A stretch of DNA of 64,000 nucleotides from Streptomyces sp. BA2 (GCF_009769735.1 NZ_WSRO01000002.1:8047001-8111000); one strand, 5' to 3'; counted from the stretch's first letter, positions 8,224 to 18,708 are shown. Program-made: numbers and translations. The notes: a model not told the origin generated them from the letters alone.

Positions 8224-10020
8224 TCACCTCGCGGTACGGGTGCCTGACCACGTCTCCCACAGGGAGGCGTACGGCCCGGAACCCGCGCGCAGTTCGTCGT
8301 GGGTGCCGCTCTCCACGATGCGGCCGCCCTCCATGACGACGATCCGGTCCGCGGTCGCGGCCTGGGTGAGGCGGTGCGCGACGACCAGCGCGGTGCGTCC
8401 CTCCACCGCCCGGCCCGCGGCCTTCTCCAGGAGACGCGCGCCGGTGCTGCCCGCCTCGGCCGTCGCCTCGTCGAGCACGGCCACCGGCGGGTCGGCCAGC
8501 ATCAGCCGGGCCAGGGCGAGTTGCTGCACCTGGGCGGAGGTGAGCCGGTGGCCTCCGTCGCCTACGACGGTTTGCAGGCCGTCGGGCAGGGCCTCGACCC
8601 AGTCGAGCGCCTCGACGTCGGTCAGCGCCGTGCGCAGCTCGTCGTCGGTGGCGTCGGCACGGGCCAGGCGCAGATCGTCCGCGAGCGGCCCGGCGAAGAC
8701 ATGTGTCTCCTGGGTGACCAGAGCCACCGGCAGGCCGTTGCCCCGGCCCCCGGTGCCGGTCAGGTGCACCGAGCCGGAGGTCGGCCGGTGCACACCCGCG
8801 ATGAGTTTGGCGAGGGTGGTCTTGCCCGCACCGCTCGGGCCGACGAGCGCCACCCGTTCCCCGGCCCGCAGCGTCAGGTCCACGTTCTGCAGGACGTGCT
8901 GCCCGGGTACGTACGCGTGGTCGATGCCGATCACGGTGACGGTGCCGTCCGGCTCCGTACCGGGCCGCGACGGCTCGGCCGTCCCCCGCGCCCGCGCGGG
9001 CTCAGGCGTCGGCTCGTCGGCGACCCCGACGAGGCGGGCGAGCGAGGCGGTCGCCGACTGTGCGTCGTCGAGGAGTACGAGTGCGGAGTTGACCGGCGTG
9101 AACAGGCTGTGGAAGTAGAGCGCGGCGGCGGTCGCGGTCCCGATGGACACGGAGTCCGCGCGGACCAGGAAGAACCCGGTGACGAGGACGGCGGTGAGGC
9201 CGAGGTACTCGGCGACGTGCAGGCGGTTGTAGAAGTCGAGGACCAGCCGGATGCCGCGCATCTTCAGCTCGACCGCGGTCGACGAACGCCGGGTCACCCG
9301 CGCGGTGTGCTGCTCCTCGATGCGGAAGGCCCGCACCGTGCCCGCGCCGGCGATGGTGTCCAGCAACTGCTGCTGCTGGGCCCCGGTGGCGATGCGCTGC
9401 TGGGCGTAGAGCGGAACGGCGTGGCGGACGTACCAGCGGGCCGTGGACGCCTGGATGGGCACCGCGAGGAGGGCCGCGACCAGGAAACGCCAGTCGAGCG
9501 CCGCCATCGCGGCCAGCGTCAGCAGGATGGCGAGCAGCGAACGGGCCAGTTCGGGCAGGGCGCTGCGCACCGCATCGCCCACCACCGAGACGTCCCGGGT
9601 CACCCGGGCGGTGAGGTCTCCGGCACCGGCCTTCTCCACCTGTTCGAGGGGCAGCCGCAGGGCCTTCTCCACGAACCGCTCGCGCAGCTGCGCGAGCACC
9701 GTCTCGCCGAGCCGGGAGACGAGCGACAGGCCGAGCGCCGTGGTCCCGCCGTGCGCGAGCGCGACCAGGACGAGCAGGACGACCGGCAGCGTGAGGTCGC
9801 CCGCCGGCCGCTGGTCGGCCACCAGGTCGACGATGCGGCCGAGCAGCGGCTGGACGAGAAGTCCCACGGCCGTCGCCGCGATCATCACCGCGAAGCCGCC
9901 GGCCGCGAGGCCGCGGTACGGGCGCACCAGATCGCGAACCGCGGCGCGGGTCCGTGGTGCGGTGGCGACGGGGAGCAGCTCACGGGTGTCCGTGTGCTGC
10001 TCGGTCGGGGTCTCGTTCAT
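8224..10020 (-). CDS. ABC exporter half-transporter, catalytic-site subunit
   Basis: 598-aa fusion of six membrane helices (residues ~30-330) with an ATPase domain. The nucleotide-binding domain has an intact Walker A (GPSGAGKTT, near residue 398), Walker B with catalytic Glu (VAVLDEATAE, near 515) and H-loop (VVAHRLTQA). Its signature is LTSAQ instead of LSGGQ (near 493). Its upstream partner has the mirror-image defects, so the two should form a heterodimer with one working and one degenerate ATP site. ATG 10020 overlaps the partner's stop by 4 bases. Iron-box control makes siderophore or iron-complex transport plausible; direction and cargo are unproven. Confidence 0.85.
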   Translation of the reverse strand: MNETPTEQHTDTRELLPVATAPRTRAAVRDLVRPYRGLAAGGFAVMIAATAVGLLVQPLLGRIVDLVADQRPAGDLTLPVVLLVLVALAHGGTTALGLSLVSRLGETVLAQLRERFVEKALRLPLEQVEKAGAGDLTARVTRDVSVVGDAVRSALPELARSLLAILLTLAAMAALDWRFLVAALLAVPIQASTARWYVRHAVPLYAQQRIATGAQQQQLLDTIAGAGTVRAFRIEEQHTARVTRRSSTAVELKMRGIRLVLDFYNRLHVAEYLGLTAVLVTGFFLVRADSVSIGTATAAALYFHSLFTPVNSALVLLDDAQSATASLARLVGVADEPTPEPARARGTAEPSRPGTEPDGTVTVIGIDHAYVPGQHVLQNVDLTLRAGERVALVGPSGAGKTTLAKLIAGVHRPTSGSVHLTGTGGRGNGLPVALVTQETHVFAGPLADDLRLARADATDDELRTALTDVEALDWVEALPDGLQTVVGDGGHRLTSAQVQQLALARLMLADPPVAVLDEATAEAGSTGARLLEKAAGRAVEGRTALVVAHRLTQAATADRIVVMEGGRIVESGTHDELRAGSGPYASLWETWSGTRTAR

Positions 10021-11711
10021 GCCAACACCGCCGTGCGATAGGCCTCATGACGCTGGATCAGTTCGGCGTGCGGGGCCGTGTCGGTGACCCGGCCTTCGTC
10101 CAGGAGGGCCACCCGGTCGGTGACCGAGAGCAGGGCGGGACTGGTGGTGACCAGGACCGTGGTGCGGCCCTTGCGGATCTCGCGGAGCCCGGCCGCGATG
10201 CGGGCCTCGGTCACGGCGTCGACCGCGGTGGTCGGATCGTGGACCACGAGGACGGGCGGCTCGGCGGCCAGCGCCCGTGCGAGGGCGACGCGTTGGCGCT
10301 GCCCGCCCGAGAGCGAGCGGCCGCGCTCACCGACCGGCGTGTGCTCGCCGTCCGGCAGTGTCCGGGCGACCTGGGCGACTCCGGCGGCCGCCATCGCCTG
10401 CTCCGGGTCGGTGGCGTCGGACGCGGCGGCGGTGACGTTGTCGCGGACGGTGCCTTCGAAGAGGTCCGCGTCGTGCTCGGCGACCAGCATCGCCGTGCGC
10501 AGTTCGGCCGGGTCGAGGTCCCGCAGGGGTATGCCGTCGAGCTCCACGGTCCCGGTGTCGGGATCGGTCCGCCGGGCCAGGCAGCGCAGCAGGTCGCCTG
10601 CGTGCGCGGGGTCGGTCGCGACCACGCCGAGCAGCTCGCCGGGCGTGATGTCCAGGTCCACTCCGCGCAGCCCGCCGTGCCGCACGCCGTCGAGGCGTAC
10701 CGCTCCGCGCACCGGCACGGGCAGGCTCCGGTCCCCGCCGGTGACGGCGGGCGCGGTGGCGACGACCTCCGCGATCCGTCCTGCCGATGCCCGGCCCTGG
10801 GCGAACTCGGCGTTGACCCAGGAGAGCGTCTCCAGAGGGCCGATGAGGAAGAGCGCAAGACCGACCGCCGACACCAGTTCGCCCAGGCTGATGCTGCCCT
10901 GGGCGGCCAGCCTGCCTCCGACCAGTGCGACGGCGGCGATCAGGCACCCCGTGAGGGCAAGGACCACACCGCTCTGGAAGGCCTGGGCACGTGCCGCCTT
11001 CAGGGTGGCACCGAGGGAGTCGCGGCTGGTGGTGCGGTAGCGGGCGATGGCCGCCGACTCACCGCCGATGCCCTTGAGGATCCGCAGGCCGGTCACCAGG
11101 TCGGCGGCTACGGCGGAGGCGTGCGCCGCGCGCTCCTGCTCGGCCTCGCTGCGGCTCTCCAGCGGCTTGCTCAGGAGATGCCCGAGCCAGAGCAGCACCG
11201 GTGTGCCGAGCAGCACGACGAGGCCGAGCGTCAGCGACATCCGCAGCAGGACGACGGCGCAGGTGAGGATGCCGGTCAGCGCCGAGATCCCGGCCATCAG
11301 GGCCATGTTGACGGCGCCGACCCGCTTGGCGTCCTCGGTCGCGATGTTGGCGAGGGCGCCGGGCAGCCGGCCTTCCTCGGCTCCGCCGCCGGGGTCGAGG
11401 ATGCGTCGTACGAGGGAAATGCGCAGCGTGTGCTCGGCGCGGGCGGCGGCCCGCTCACCGGCCGTGGCGCCGAAGCGGAAGCTCAGCGCGAGCGCCACAT
11501 AGCCGACGGCGAGGACACCGAGACACAGGAGCAGGGCGCCGGTGTCGGAGTCGGTGACGGCCTGGTCGATCGCGACGCCGATCAGGACGGGGACGAGCGC
11601 CTCGCCTATCTGGTGCCCGGAACCCAGCACCGAGCCGACGGCGACATCGCGCCGCTGGCCCCGTATCGACTCTCTCAGGACGTCCCGCCCCGACGGACTT
11701 GAAGAACTCAC
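10017..11711 (-). CDS. ABC exporter half-transporter, degenerate-site subunit
   Basis: 564-aa half-transporter: six-helix membrane domain (residues ~20-300), then an ATPase domain. The Walker A position reads GVVATDPAHAGDL (near residue 357) with no GKS/T, Walker B is LVVHDPTTAVD with Pro in place of the catalytic Glu, and the H-loop histidine is missing (LVTTSPALL). The signature LSGGQRQRVALARAL is perfect (near 467). It therefore contributes LSGGQ to the site completed by the partner's Walker A. GTG start at 11711, with an iron box 33 bp upstream. First gene of a likely operon with the partner and NUDIX-like genes. Confidence 0.85.
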   Translation of the reverse strand: MSSSSPSGRDVLRESIRGQRRDVAVGSVLGSGHQIGEALVPVLIGVAIDQAVTDSDTGALLLCLGVLAVGYVALALSFRFGATAGERAAARAEHTLRISLVRRILDPGGGAEEGRLPGALANIATEDAKRVGAVNMALMAGISALTGILTCAVVLLRMSLTLGLVVLLGTPVLLWLGHLLSKPLESRSEAEQERAAHASAVAADLVTGLRILKGIGGESAAIARYRTTSRDSLGATLKAARAQAFQSGVVLALTGCLIAAVALVGGRLAAQGSISLGELVSAVGLALFLIGPLETLSWVNAEFAQGRASAGRIAEVVATAPAVTGGDRSLPVPVRGAVRLDGVRHGGLRGVDLDITPGELLGVVATDPAHAGDLLRCLARRTDPDTGTVELDGIPLRDLDPAELRTAMLVAEHDADLFEGTVRDNVTAAASDATDPEQAMAAAGVAQVARTLPDGEHTPVGERGRSLSGGQRQRVALARALAAEPPVLVVHDPTTAVDAVTEARIAAGLREIRKGRTTVLVTTSPALLSVTDRVALLDEGRVTDTAPHAELIQRHEAYRTAVLA

Positions 11712-11743
11712 CCGCCACCTCTCCAGGGCCGGACAGTAGAAAT

Positions 11744-11762
11744 CTAAGTGAGGCTACCCTAA
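11744..11762. promoter_or_regulatory. Iron box upstream of the ABC exporter operon
   Basis: CTAAGTGAGGCTACCCTAA; its complement fits the iron-box consensus at 15 of 19 positions by hand count. It lies in the 178-bp gap between the divergent ABC exporter and nitrobindin genes, 33 bp from the exporter start and 127 bp from the nitrobindin start, so it mainly suits the exporter promoter. Confidence 0.7.
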
Positions 11763-11889
11763 GTCGGTTCGAGGCCGGGTCATCGCCCGAGGGAGCCTGC
11801 GGCACACCCTTGTCCCCGTGGGCCCCCTACTCCCTGTGGACACCTAGGCTTCCTCCAGGCACCCGGCCCCGACCCCTGGAGCGCACACC

Positions 11890-12432
11890 GTGTTCGACCC
11901 CGCACCGGAGCACCCGTACCCCGACGGTCACCGACCGGACGAGGCGCCGGCACCGCACGCGCTCCTCGCGCCCGTGCTCGGTCTCCTGGGCACCTGGCAC
12001 GGCCGGGGTCAGGGCGAGTACCCGACCCTCGACGCGGACTTCACGTACGCCCAGGAGGTCACCTTCAGCCACGACGGCCGCCCCTTCCTCCGCTACGAGG
12101 CACGGGCCTGGCTCCTGGACTCCGACGACGCGCCGCTGCGGCCGTCCGCACGCGAGAGCGGCTGGTGGCGGCTGCAGCCCGACGGGCGGGTGGAGGCGCT
12201 CATCACCCAGCCCACCGGCATCGCGGAGATCGCCGTGGGTCAGGTGAGCGGCAACACCATCGACCTCTCCACCAGCGAGGTGGCCCGTACGCCCACCGCC
12301 AAGGAGGTCACGGCCACCCGTCGCCGCTACACGGTCACCGACGACGGCGAACTCACCTTCGCCCACGATCTCGAAGCGGTCGGTCAGCCGCTGCAGCACC
12401 ACCTCTCGGCACGGCTGCGCCGCACGGCGTAG
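11890..12432 (+). CDS. Nitrobindin / FABP-family heme protein
   Basis: 180-aa beta-barrel protein of the nitrobindin group (FABP family, former DUF1794). The N-terminal [13 protein letters not shown] matches the conserved GxWxGxGxGxYPT motif, and the C-terminal [11 protein letters not shown] carries the proximal heme-histidine region. Family members bind ferric heme and can isomerise peroxynitrite to nitrate. GTG start at 11890 was chosen because the conserved barrel begins ~30 residues later and no nearer start gives a complete motif. Divergent from the iron-regulated exporter. Confidence 0.85.
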   Translation: MFDPAPEHPYPDGHRPDEAPAPHALLAPVLGLLGTWHGRGQGEYPTLDADFTYAQEVTFSHDGRPFLRYEARAWLLDSDDAPLRPSARESGWWRLQPDGRVEALITQPTGIAEIAVGQVSGNTIDLSTSEVARTPTAKEVTATRRRYTVTDDGELTFAHDLEAVGQPLQHHLSARLRRTA

Positions 12433-12495
12433 GGCGGGGCGGCCCGCCGGCCGCACGTGGCGTGAAAGCGGCCTTGACCGAGACTCGCCGAAGTC

Positions 12496-12525
12496 TATGG
12501 TCTGGACTAATCGGTCTGGACCAAT
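12496..12525 (+). promoter_or_regulatory. Two overlapping DasR-like responsive elements
   Basis: TATGGTCTGGACTAAT (12496-12511) and ATCGGTCTGGACCAAT (12510-12525) both resemble the dre consensus ANTGGTCTAGACCANT, spaced 14 bp apart. DasR, the GlcNAc-responsive GntR repressor of Streptomyces, binds such sites before chitin-degradation genes. Located about 80-110 bp upstream of the LPMO start. Confidence 0.8.
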
Positions 12526-12604
12526 CGGCCATCGCGAACCTCTGGCCTCAGCACGTGCGCTTCACGCCCACCCCCACCCCAGCAGCGCCGTGAAGGAGTT
12601 ACGC

Positions 12605-13120
12605 ATGCACAGGAAGCGGAAGTTGGCCGCCATGATCGGTGCGGGTCTCGCGCCGGTCCTCGCCCTCACCCTGCCGACGGGTTCGGCCAGCGCGCACGGA
12701 TACGTCAACGCACCGGCAAGCCGGCAGGCGCAGTGCGCCGCGCGCACGATCGCCTGCGGCGACATCAAGTACGAACCGCAGAGCGTCGAGGGGCCCAAGG
12801 GCCTGCGCAGTTGCCATGGCGGCAACGCCAGGTTCGCGGAGCTGAACGACGACAGCAAGGGCTGGAAGGTCAGCGACGTGAGCAGGACGCAGACCTTCAC
12901 CTGGACGTTCACCGCACGGCACCGCACCGCGAACTACGAGTACTTCGTCGACGGCACGAAGGTCGCCACGATCGACGGCGGCAACCAGCAGCCGCCGGCC
13001 ACCGTCTCGCACCAGGTCAACCTCGGCAGCGCCACCGGCAGGCACAAGGTGCTCGCGGTCTGGAACATAGGCGACACGTCGAACGCCTTCTACGCGTGCA
13101 TCGACGTCAACATCCGTTAG
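12605..13120 (+). CDS. AA10 lytic polysaccharide monooxygenase (chitin-active type)
   Basis: 171-aa secreted copper enzyme expected to cleave chitin oxidatively. The signal peptide (MHRKRKLAAMIGAG... to SASA) ends just before His-Gly-Tyr, so the mature N-terminus would be the copper-binding histidine; the second histidine-brace residue is in FTARHRTANYEYF. It is a single catalytic domain without a carbohydrate-binding module or linker, the size of CBP21-like proteins. ATG 12605 has AAGGAG a short way upstream (gtgaaggagttacgc). Control by DasR is supported by the tandem dre-like sites upstream. Confidence 0.92.
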   Translation: MHRKRKLAAMIGAGLAPVLALTLPTGSASAHGYVNAPASRQAQCAARTIACGDIKYEPQSVEGPKGLRSCHGGNARFAELNDDSKGWKVSDVSRTQTFTWTFTARHRTANYEYFVDGTKVATIDGGNQQPPATVSHQVNLGSATGRHKVLAVWNIGDTSNAFYACIDVNIR

Positions 13121-13145
13121 GGAACGTCCGGTTAGGGAACATCCG
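13116..13145. repeat. 15-bp tandem repeat across the LPMO stop codon
   Basis: Two near-identical GTTAGGGAACNTCC units, the first containing the LPMO stop codon. It looks like a small local duplication. Confidence 0.6.
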
Positions 13146-13224
13146 CGGGGGCACGCCCTCTTGACGTAAATCTCTCCGGTCATGGCCCTATGAACTGATA
13201 CGCCCGCTGGTTACCCTCCGCCGC

Positions 13225-14304
13225 ATGATTTCCACGGTTGTCTGGGGTACCGGAAATGTCGGCCGCGCGGCCATCCGTGCCGTCGAGGCCCACCCGGCGC
13301 TGAAGCTCACGGCCGTGCTCGTCCACAGTCCCGACAAGGTCGGCCGCGACGCGGCCGACCTCGCCGGTCTCCAGGGGCAGTTGGGCATACCGGCGACCGA
13401 CGACATCGACGCGGTCCTCGCGGCCTCGCCCCAGGCCGTGGTGTACGCGGCATCCGGCGACATCCGCCCCGACGAGGCCCTGGACGACGTCGGCCGGGCG
13501 ATCCGGGCCGGAGCCGTCGTCGTCACCCCGGCGCTGTACGCCCTCTACGACCAGCGCAACGCACCGGCCGAGCTGCGGGATCCGCTCCTGGCCGCCGTCG
13601 CGGAAGGCGGCGGCTCCCTCTTCGTGTCCGGCGTCGACCCCGGCTGGGGCAACGACGTGCTGCCGCTCCTGATCAGCGGACTCGGCAGCACCGTCGACGG
13701 GATCCGCTGCCAGGAGATCTTCGACTACTCCACGTACGACCAGGAGGATTCCGTACGCCACCTGATCGGCATGGGGCATCCGATGGACTACGCGCCCCTC
13801 ATGCTCGCCGAGACCGTACCGACCATGGTGTGGGGCGGCCAGATCCGGCTGATGGCTAGGGCGCTCGGCGTCGAACTCGACGACATCCGCGAGACGTTGG
13901 AGCGGCGCGCGCTCGACACGTCGGTGAGCACGCGGACGATGGGCGACTTCGACGCGGGAACCCAGGGCGCGGTGCGGTTCGAGGTGCAGGGCATCGTCGG
14001 GGGCGAACCCCGCATCGTCATCGAGCACGTCACCCGCATCCACCCGTCCTGCGCACCGGACTGGCCGACGCCGCCCGACGGCGCGGGCGCGCACCGCGTG
14101 ATCATCGAGGGCCGCCCGCGCATCGAGGTCACGGTCGAGGCCACCGACGAGGGCGAGAACCGGTCAGCGGGCGGCAACGCCACCGCGGTCGGCCGGCTGG
14201 TCGGCGCCATCGACTGGCTCGTGGACGCGGACCCCGGACTCTACGACGCGCTCGACGTCCCGCTGCGCCCCGCGACCGGCAAGCTCGGAAGGAGCAAGCA
14301 ATGA
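13225..14304 (+). CDS. NAD(P)-dependent dehydrogenase of the dihydrodipicolinate reductase/2,4-diaminopentanoate dehydrogenase type
   Basis: 359-aa cytoplasmic oxidoreductase. The N-terminus STVVWGTGNVGRAAIRAV is a Rossmann dinucleotide-binding motif, followed by a dihydrodipicolinate-reductase-like fold (VVYAASGDIRPDEAL, FVSGVDPGWGNDVLPLLISG, EIFDYSTYDQEDSVRHLIGMG). This architecture is found in NAD(P)H-dependent amine dehydrogenases and many uncharacterised mycobacterial/Streptomyces proteins. It overlaps the following CMD gene by 4 bases (ATGA), so the two are translationally coupled and probably act together. The substrate is unknown. Confidence 0.75.
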   Translation: MISTVVWGTGNVGRAAIRAVEAHPALKLTAVLVHSPDKVGRDAADLAGLQGQLGIPATDDIDAVLAASPQAVVYAASGDIRPDEALDDVGRAIRAGAVVVTPALYALYDQRNAPAELRDPLLAAVAEGGGSLFVSGVDPGWGNDVLPLLISGLGSTVDGIRCQEIFDYSTYDQEDSVRHLIGMGHPMDYAPLMLAETVPTMVWGGQIRLMARALGVELDDIRETLERRALDTSVSTRTMGDFDAGTQGAVRFEVQGIVGGEPRIVIEHVTRIHPSCAPDWPTPPDGAGAHRVIIEGRPRIEVTVEATDEGENRSAGGNATAVGRLVGAIDWLVDADPGLYDALDVPLRPATGKLGRSKQ

Positions 14305-14789
14305 GCTCGATGCACATAGACATTCCCGAGGGGCAGGAGCCGATCGGGTACGTGTGGGGCGAGATGGTCCCCGGGATCGGCATGGCGGCGGCGAACTTCT
14401 CGCTGTCGGTGTACGAGCACACGACCCTGGGGCTGCGGGAGTTCGAGGCGGCGCGGCTGCGTGTCGCGCAGATCAACGGGTGCCTGTTCTGCCTCGACTG
14501 GCGGACCGAGCGCGAGGGCCGGAAGGTCGAGGAGGAGTTCGCCGAAGCGGTGGCCCAGTGGCGCACCACCGATGCCTTCGACGACCGGACACGTCTTGCC
14601 GCCGAGTACGCCGAGCGGTACGCCCTGGATCACCATGGACTTGACGAGGAGTTCTGGGCGCGGATGACCGCGCACTACAGCCAGCGCGAGATCGTGGAAC
14701 TGAGCATGAGCATCGGCTCCTGGCTGGCGTTCGGCCGGCTCAACCATGTGCTCGGCCTGGACGCGGTATGCGTCCTGCCCGGGCACTGA
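14301..14789 (+). CDS. Carboxymuconolactone decarboxylase (AhpD-like) family protein
   Basis: 162-aa all-helical protein. NGCLFCLDWR near residue 55 carries the CxxC of the AhpD/CMD family, and SMSIGSWLAFGRLNHVLGL matches the C-terminal helix where the family often has a histidine. Members act as thiol peroxidase partners or decarboxylases. The CxxC favours redox activity. Coupled by ATGA to the upstream dehydrogenase; converges on the cholesterol oxidase gene. Confidence 0.8.
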   Translation: MSSMHIDIPEGQEPIGYVWGEMVPGIGMAAANFSLSVYEHTTLGLREFEAARLRVAQINGCLFCLDWRTEREGRKVEEEFAEAVAQWRTTDAFDDRTRLAAEYAERYALDHHGLDEEFWARMTAHYSQREIVELSMSIGSWLAFGRLNHVLGLDAVCVLPGH

Positions 14790-14799
14790 GGGGCCACGG

Positions 14800-16524
<1,725 letters not shown>

Positions 16525-16611
16525 TTAAGTCACTGCATACCTAGAGGTAACTTCTGTCCGATCTTGTTCCACTTGCGGCCCGCCGCGGCCTCCGTTGTAA
16601 AGAAGTCTTTC

Positions 16612-16625
16612 TAAAGGTACCTTTA
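16612..16625. promoter_or_regulatory. Perfect 14-bp palindrome at the regulator start
   Basis: TAAAGGTACCTTTA is a perfect dyad ending 4 bases before the ATG of the ArsR-like regulator, with a second AAAG/CTTT pair just upstream. AT-rich against its surroundings; the likely autoregulatory operator. The 159-bp gap also contains the choA promoter. Confidence 0.65.
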
Positions 16626-16629
16626 CATC

Positions 16630-17301
16630 ATGGAGAGCCAGGAGACCCCCGAGAGCCCCAGACCCGCTGAGCGCAGCATTCGCCTCACCGACCCCCGCGC
16701 CCTGCGCGCCTACGCCCACCCCACGCGCATGGCCCTGGTCGGACTGCTGCGGCGGAGCGGGCCGTTCACGGCCACCCGTGCCGCCGAGCTGACCGGCGAG
16801 TCCGTGGCCAGCTGCTCGTACCACCTGCGGATACTGGCGAAGTACGGGCTCGTCGAGGAGGCGCCCGGCGGCCGGGGGCGTCAGAAGCCGTGGCAGGCGA
16901 CCGCGCAGTTCACCGACTGGCCCGGATACAGCGAGGACCCGTCCATCGCCGAGGCGTCGGACGCGCTGAGCGCGGCGGTCGCCGAGCGGTACTTCGAGCG
17001 TGCCGTCCGGGCCATGGAGCAACGCCACCGGCTGCCACGCGTCTGGCGCGAGGCGGAGGAGTTCAGCGACACGCTCCTCCACCTCACCCCCGATGAGCTG
17101 ACCGGCATCATCGAGCGCTTCGACGGGCTGCTGCAGCCCTACGAGGACCGCGAGAACGCCCCGGACCGGCGCCCCGAAGGCGCGCGCCCCGTCAGCCTGC
17201 TGCGCCTCGCCTTCGTCGACCGGGAGATCCCCGAGGAAGTCCCGGACGATGACACGGAGCCCCGCGACATGGAGGCCGGTGGCACGGAGGCCGGTGGGTG
17301 A
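16630..17301 (+). CDS. ArsR-like winged-helix transcriptional regulator
   Basis: 223-aa regulator. Residues ~15-90 form an HTH_20/ArsR-like winged helix (ALRAYAHPTRMALVGLLRRS, ASCSYHLRILAKYGLVEE). The rest is helical with no recognisable ligand motif and no metal-binding cysteine pair. The C-terminus ends in a duplicated MEAGG/TEAGG peptide. The stop overlaps the GTG of the MFS gene by 4 bases, so regulator and transporter are one unit, a common arrangement for repressors of efflux pumps. A palindrome immediately before its start codon is a likely autoregulatory operator. Confidence 0.8.
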   Translation: MESQETPESPRPAERSIRLTDPRALRAYAHPTRMALVGLLRRSGPFTATRAAELTGESVASCSYHLRILAKYGLVEEAPGGRGRQKPWQATAQFTDWPGYSEDPSIAEASDALSAAVAERYFERAVRAMEQRHRLPRVWREAEEFSDTLLHLTPDELTGIIERFDGLLQPYEDRENAPDRRPEGARPVSLLRLAFVDREIPEEVPDDDTEPRDMEAGGTEAGG

Positions 17302-18557
17302 AGCTCCGGGACCGGATACCCGGCCTGCTGCGCGAGCGGGGCTTCCGGCGCTACTGGACCGGGCAGACCGTCTCGCTCATCGGCGACGAGATCTCGCTGA
17401 TCGCCATCCCGCTCGCCGCCGTGCTGGTCCTCGGCGCGGACGCCGCCGAGATGGGCTGGCTCAAGACCGCCGAACTGCTGCCCACGCTCCTCCTCAACCT
17501 GCCGCTCGGCGCATGGGCCGACCGGCAGACCCGGCGGAGGCGCGCCATGATCGCCGCCGACCTGGCCCGCGCGGCGCTGCTCCTCACGCTGCCGGTGGCC
17601 TATCTGCTCGACGCCCTCACTCTCGGGCAGCTCTACGCGACCGCCTTCGGTATCGGCGCGCTGACCGTTGTCTTCGACGTCTGCAACGCCACGCTGTTCG
17701 TGGCGCTGGTACCGGCCGAGCGCTATGTGCAGGCCAACTCCCTGGTGCACGGCAGCCGTTCGATGTCCTGGCTGGCCGGTCCCGGGGCGGGCGGTCTCCT
17801 TGTGCAGTTCCTCACCGCCCCCTTCGCCCTGTTCGCCGATGCCCTCACCTATCTGGTCTCGGCACGCCAGCTGTCCCGCATCAAGCCCGTGGAGCCCGAA
17901 CCGGCGCCGGTCGCCAAGGGGCACTTCACGGCCGGGCTGCGCTGGGTCGTCAAGGAGCCGACCATGCGGGCACTCTTCGCCTGGTCCGGCACGATCCAGT
18001 TCTTCAACTACATGTTCCACACGCTCTTCGTGCTGTACGTGACGGTCGAACTCGGCCTGAGCGCAGGCGTTCTCGGCGCGATACTCGGCGCGGGCGCCGT
18101 CGGCGGACTGTTGGGCGCCGCATGCAGCGGCATGGTCGTACGCCGCTTCGGCGTCGGTCCTTCGATCATCGTCGGCTCGCTCGGCTTCACCATGCCGCTG
18201 CTGCTCATCCCCCTCGCGAGCGGCCCGCTGCCGCTGGTCGTCGCCACGCTCTTCGCCGCCGAATTCCTCTGCTGCGTCGGCGTGATGGTCATCGACATCG
18301 CCGCGGCGTCGCTCCAGATGGCGCTGATACCCTCCGCCATCCGCTCCCGGGTGATGGGCGCCTACCGGACCCTGAACCACGGTTTCCGCCCGCTGGGCGC
18401 CCTGCTTGGCGGCTTCCTCGGCACGGCCGTCGGCCTGCGCCCCACGCTCTGGATCGGCACGGGCGGGGCCGTTCTCGCGGTGCTGTGGCTCCTGCCGTCG
18501 CCGGTACCGGGCACCCGGGAACTGCCCGAACCCGCGGAAGACGCCGTGCGGGCCTAG
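17298..18557 (+). CDS. MFS transporter (MFS_3/enterobactin exporter-like)
   Basis: 419-aa protein with ~12 hydrophobic helices. It opens GFRRYWTGQTVSLIGDEISLIAIPLAAVLVL and carries the MFS loop signature GAWADRQTRRRRAMIAADL between helices 2 and 3, a pattern of MFS_3 drug or siderophore exporters. GTG start at 17298 overlaps the regulator stop. Substrate is unknown; the adjacent regulator suggests inducible efflux. Confidence 0.82.
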   Translation: MKLRDRIPGLLRERGFRRYWTGQTVSLIGDEISLIAIPLAAVLVLGADAAEMGWLKTAELLPTLLLNLPLGAWADRQTRRRRAMIAADLARAALLLTLPVAYLLDALTLGQLYATAFGIGALTVVFDVCNATLFVALVPAERYVQANSLVHGSRSMSWLAGPGAGGLLVQFLTAPFALFADALTYLVSARQLSRIKPVEPEPAPVAKGHFTAGLRWVVKEPTMRALFAWSGTIQFFNYMFHTLFVLYVTVELGLSAGVLGAILGAGAVGGLLGAACSGMVVRRFGVGPSIIVGSLGFTMPLLLIPLASGPLPLVVATLFAAEFLCCVGVMVIDIAAASLQMALIPSAIRSRVMGAYRTLNHGFRPLGALLGGFLGTAVGLRPTLWIGTGGAVLAVLWLLPSPVPGTRELPEPAEDAVRA

Positions 18558-18572
18558 GGCCCCGGAAAGGCC

Positions 18573-18708
18573 GCTGTTCGCACGGGCCGCGCTGCAGCCC
18601 GGCACGTGGTACCTCGCGATCGCGCGCCGGGGCGAGGTGCTCCTCGCGCTGGCCCAGGGCAGCCGGCGGGGGTTCCTGTTCGACACGTCGGGCATCCAGC
18701 GGGGTTGA
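18573..18708 (+). other. Orphan coding-like segment, possible gene remnant
   Basis: Within the 299-bp gap after the MFS gene, one frame has strong Streptomyces codon bias and reads as a plausible peptide (PGTWYLAIARRGEVLLALAQ, then a short Phe/Asp tail ending IQRG and TGA). No ATG or GTG with a Shine-Dalgarno opens it; only a CTG near 18575 follows a GGAAAGG. It could be a short protein with a rare start or the tail of a lost gene. The following bases (18698-18752) carry a ~23-bp imperfect direct repeat with the core GACCACCGC. Confidence 0.35.
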
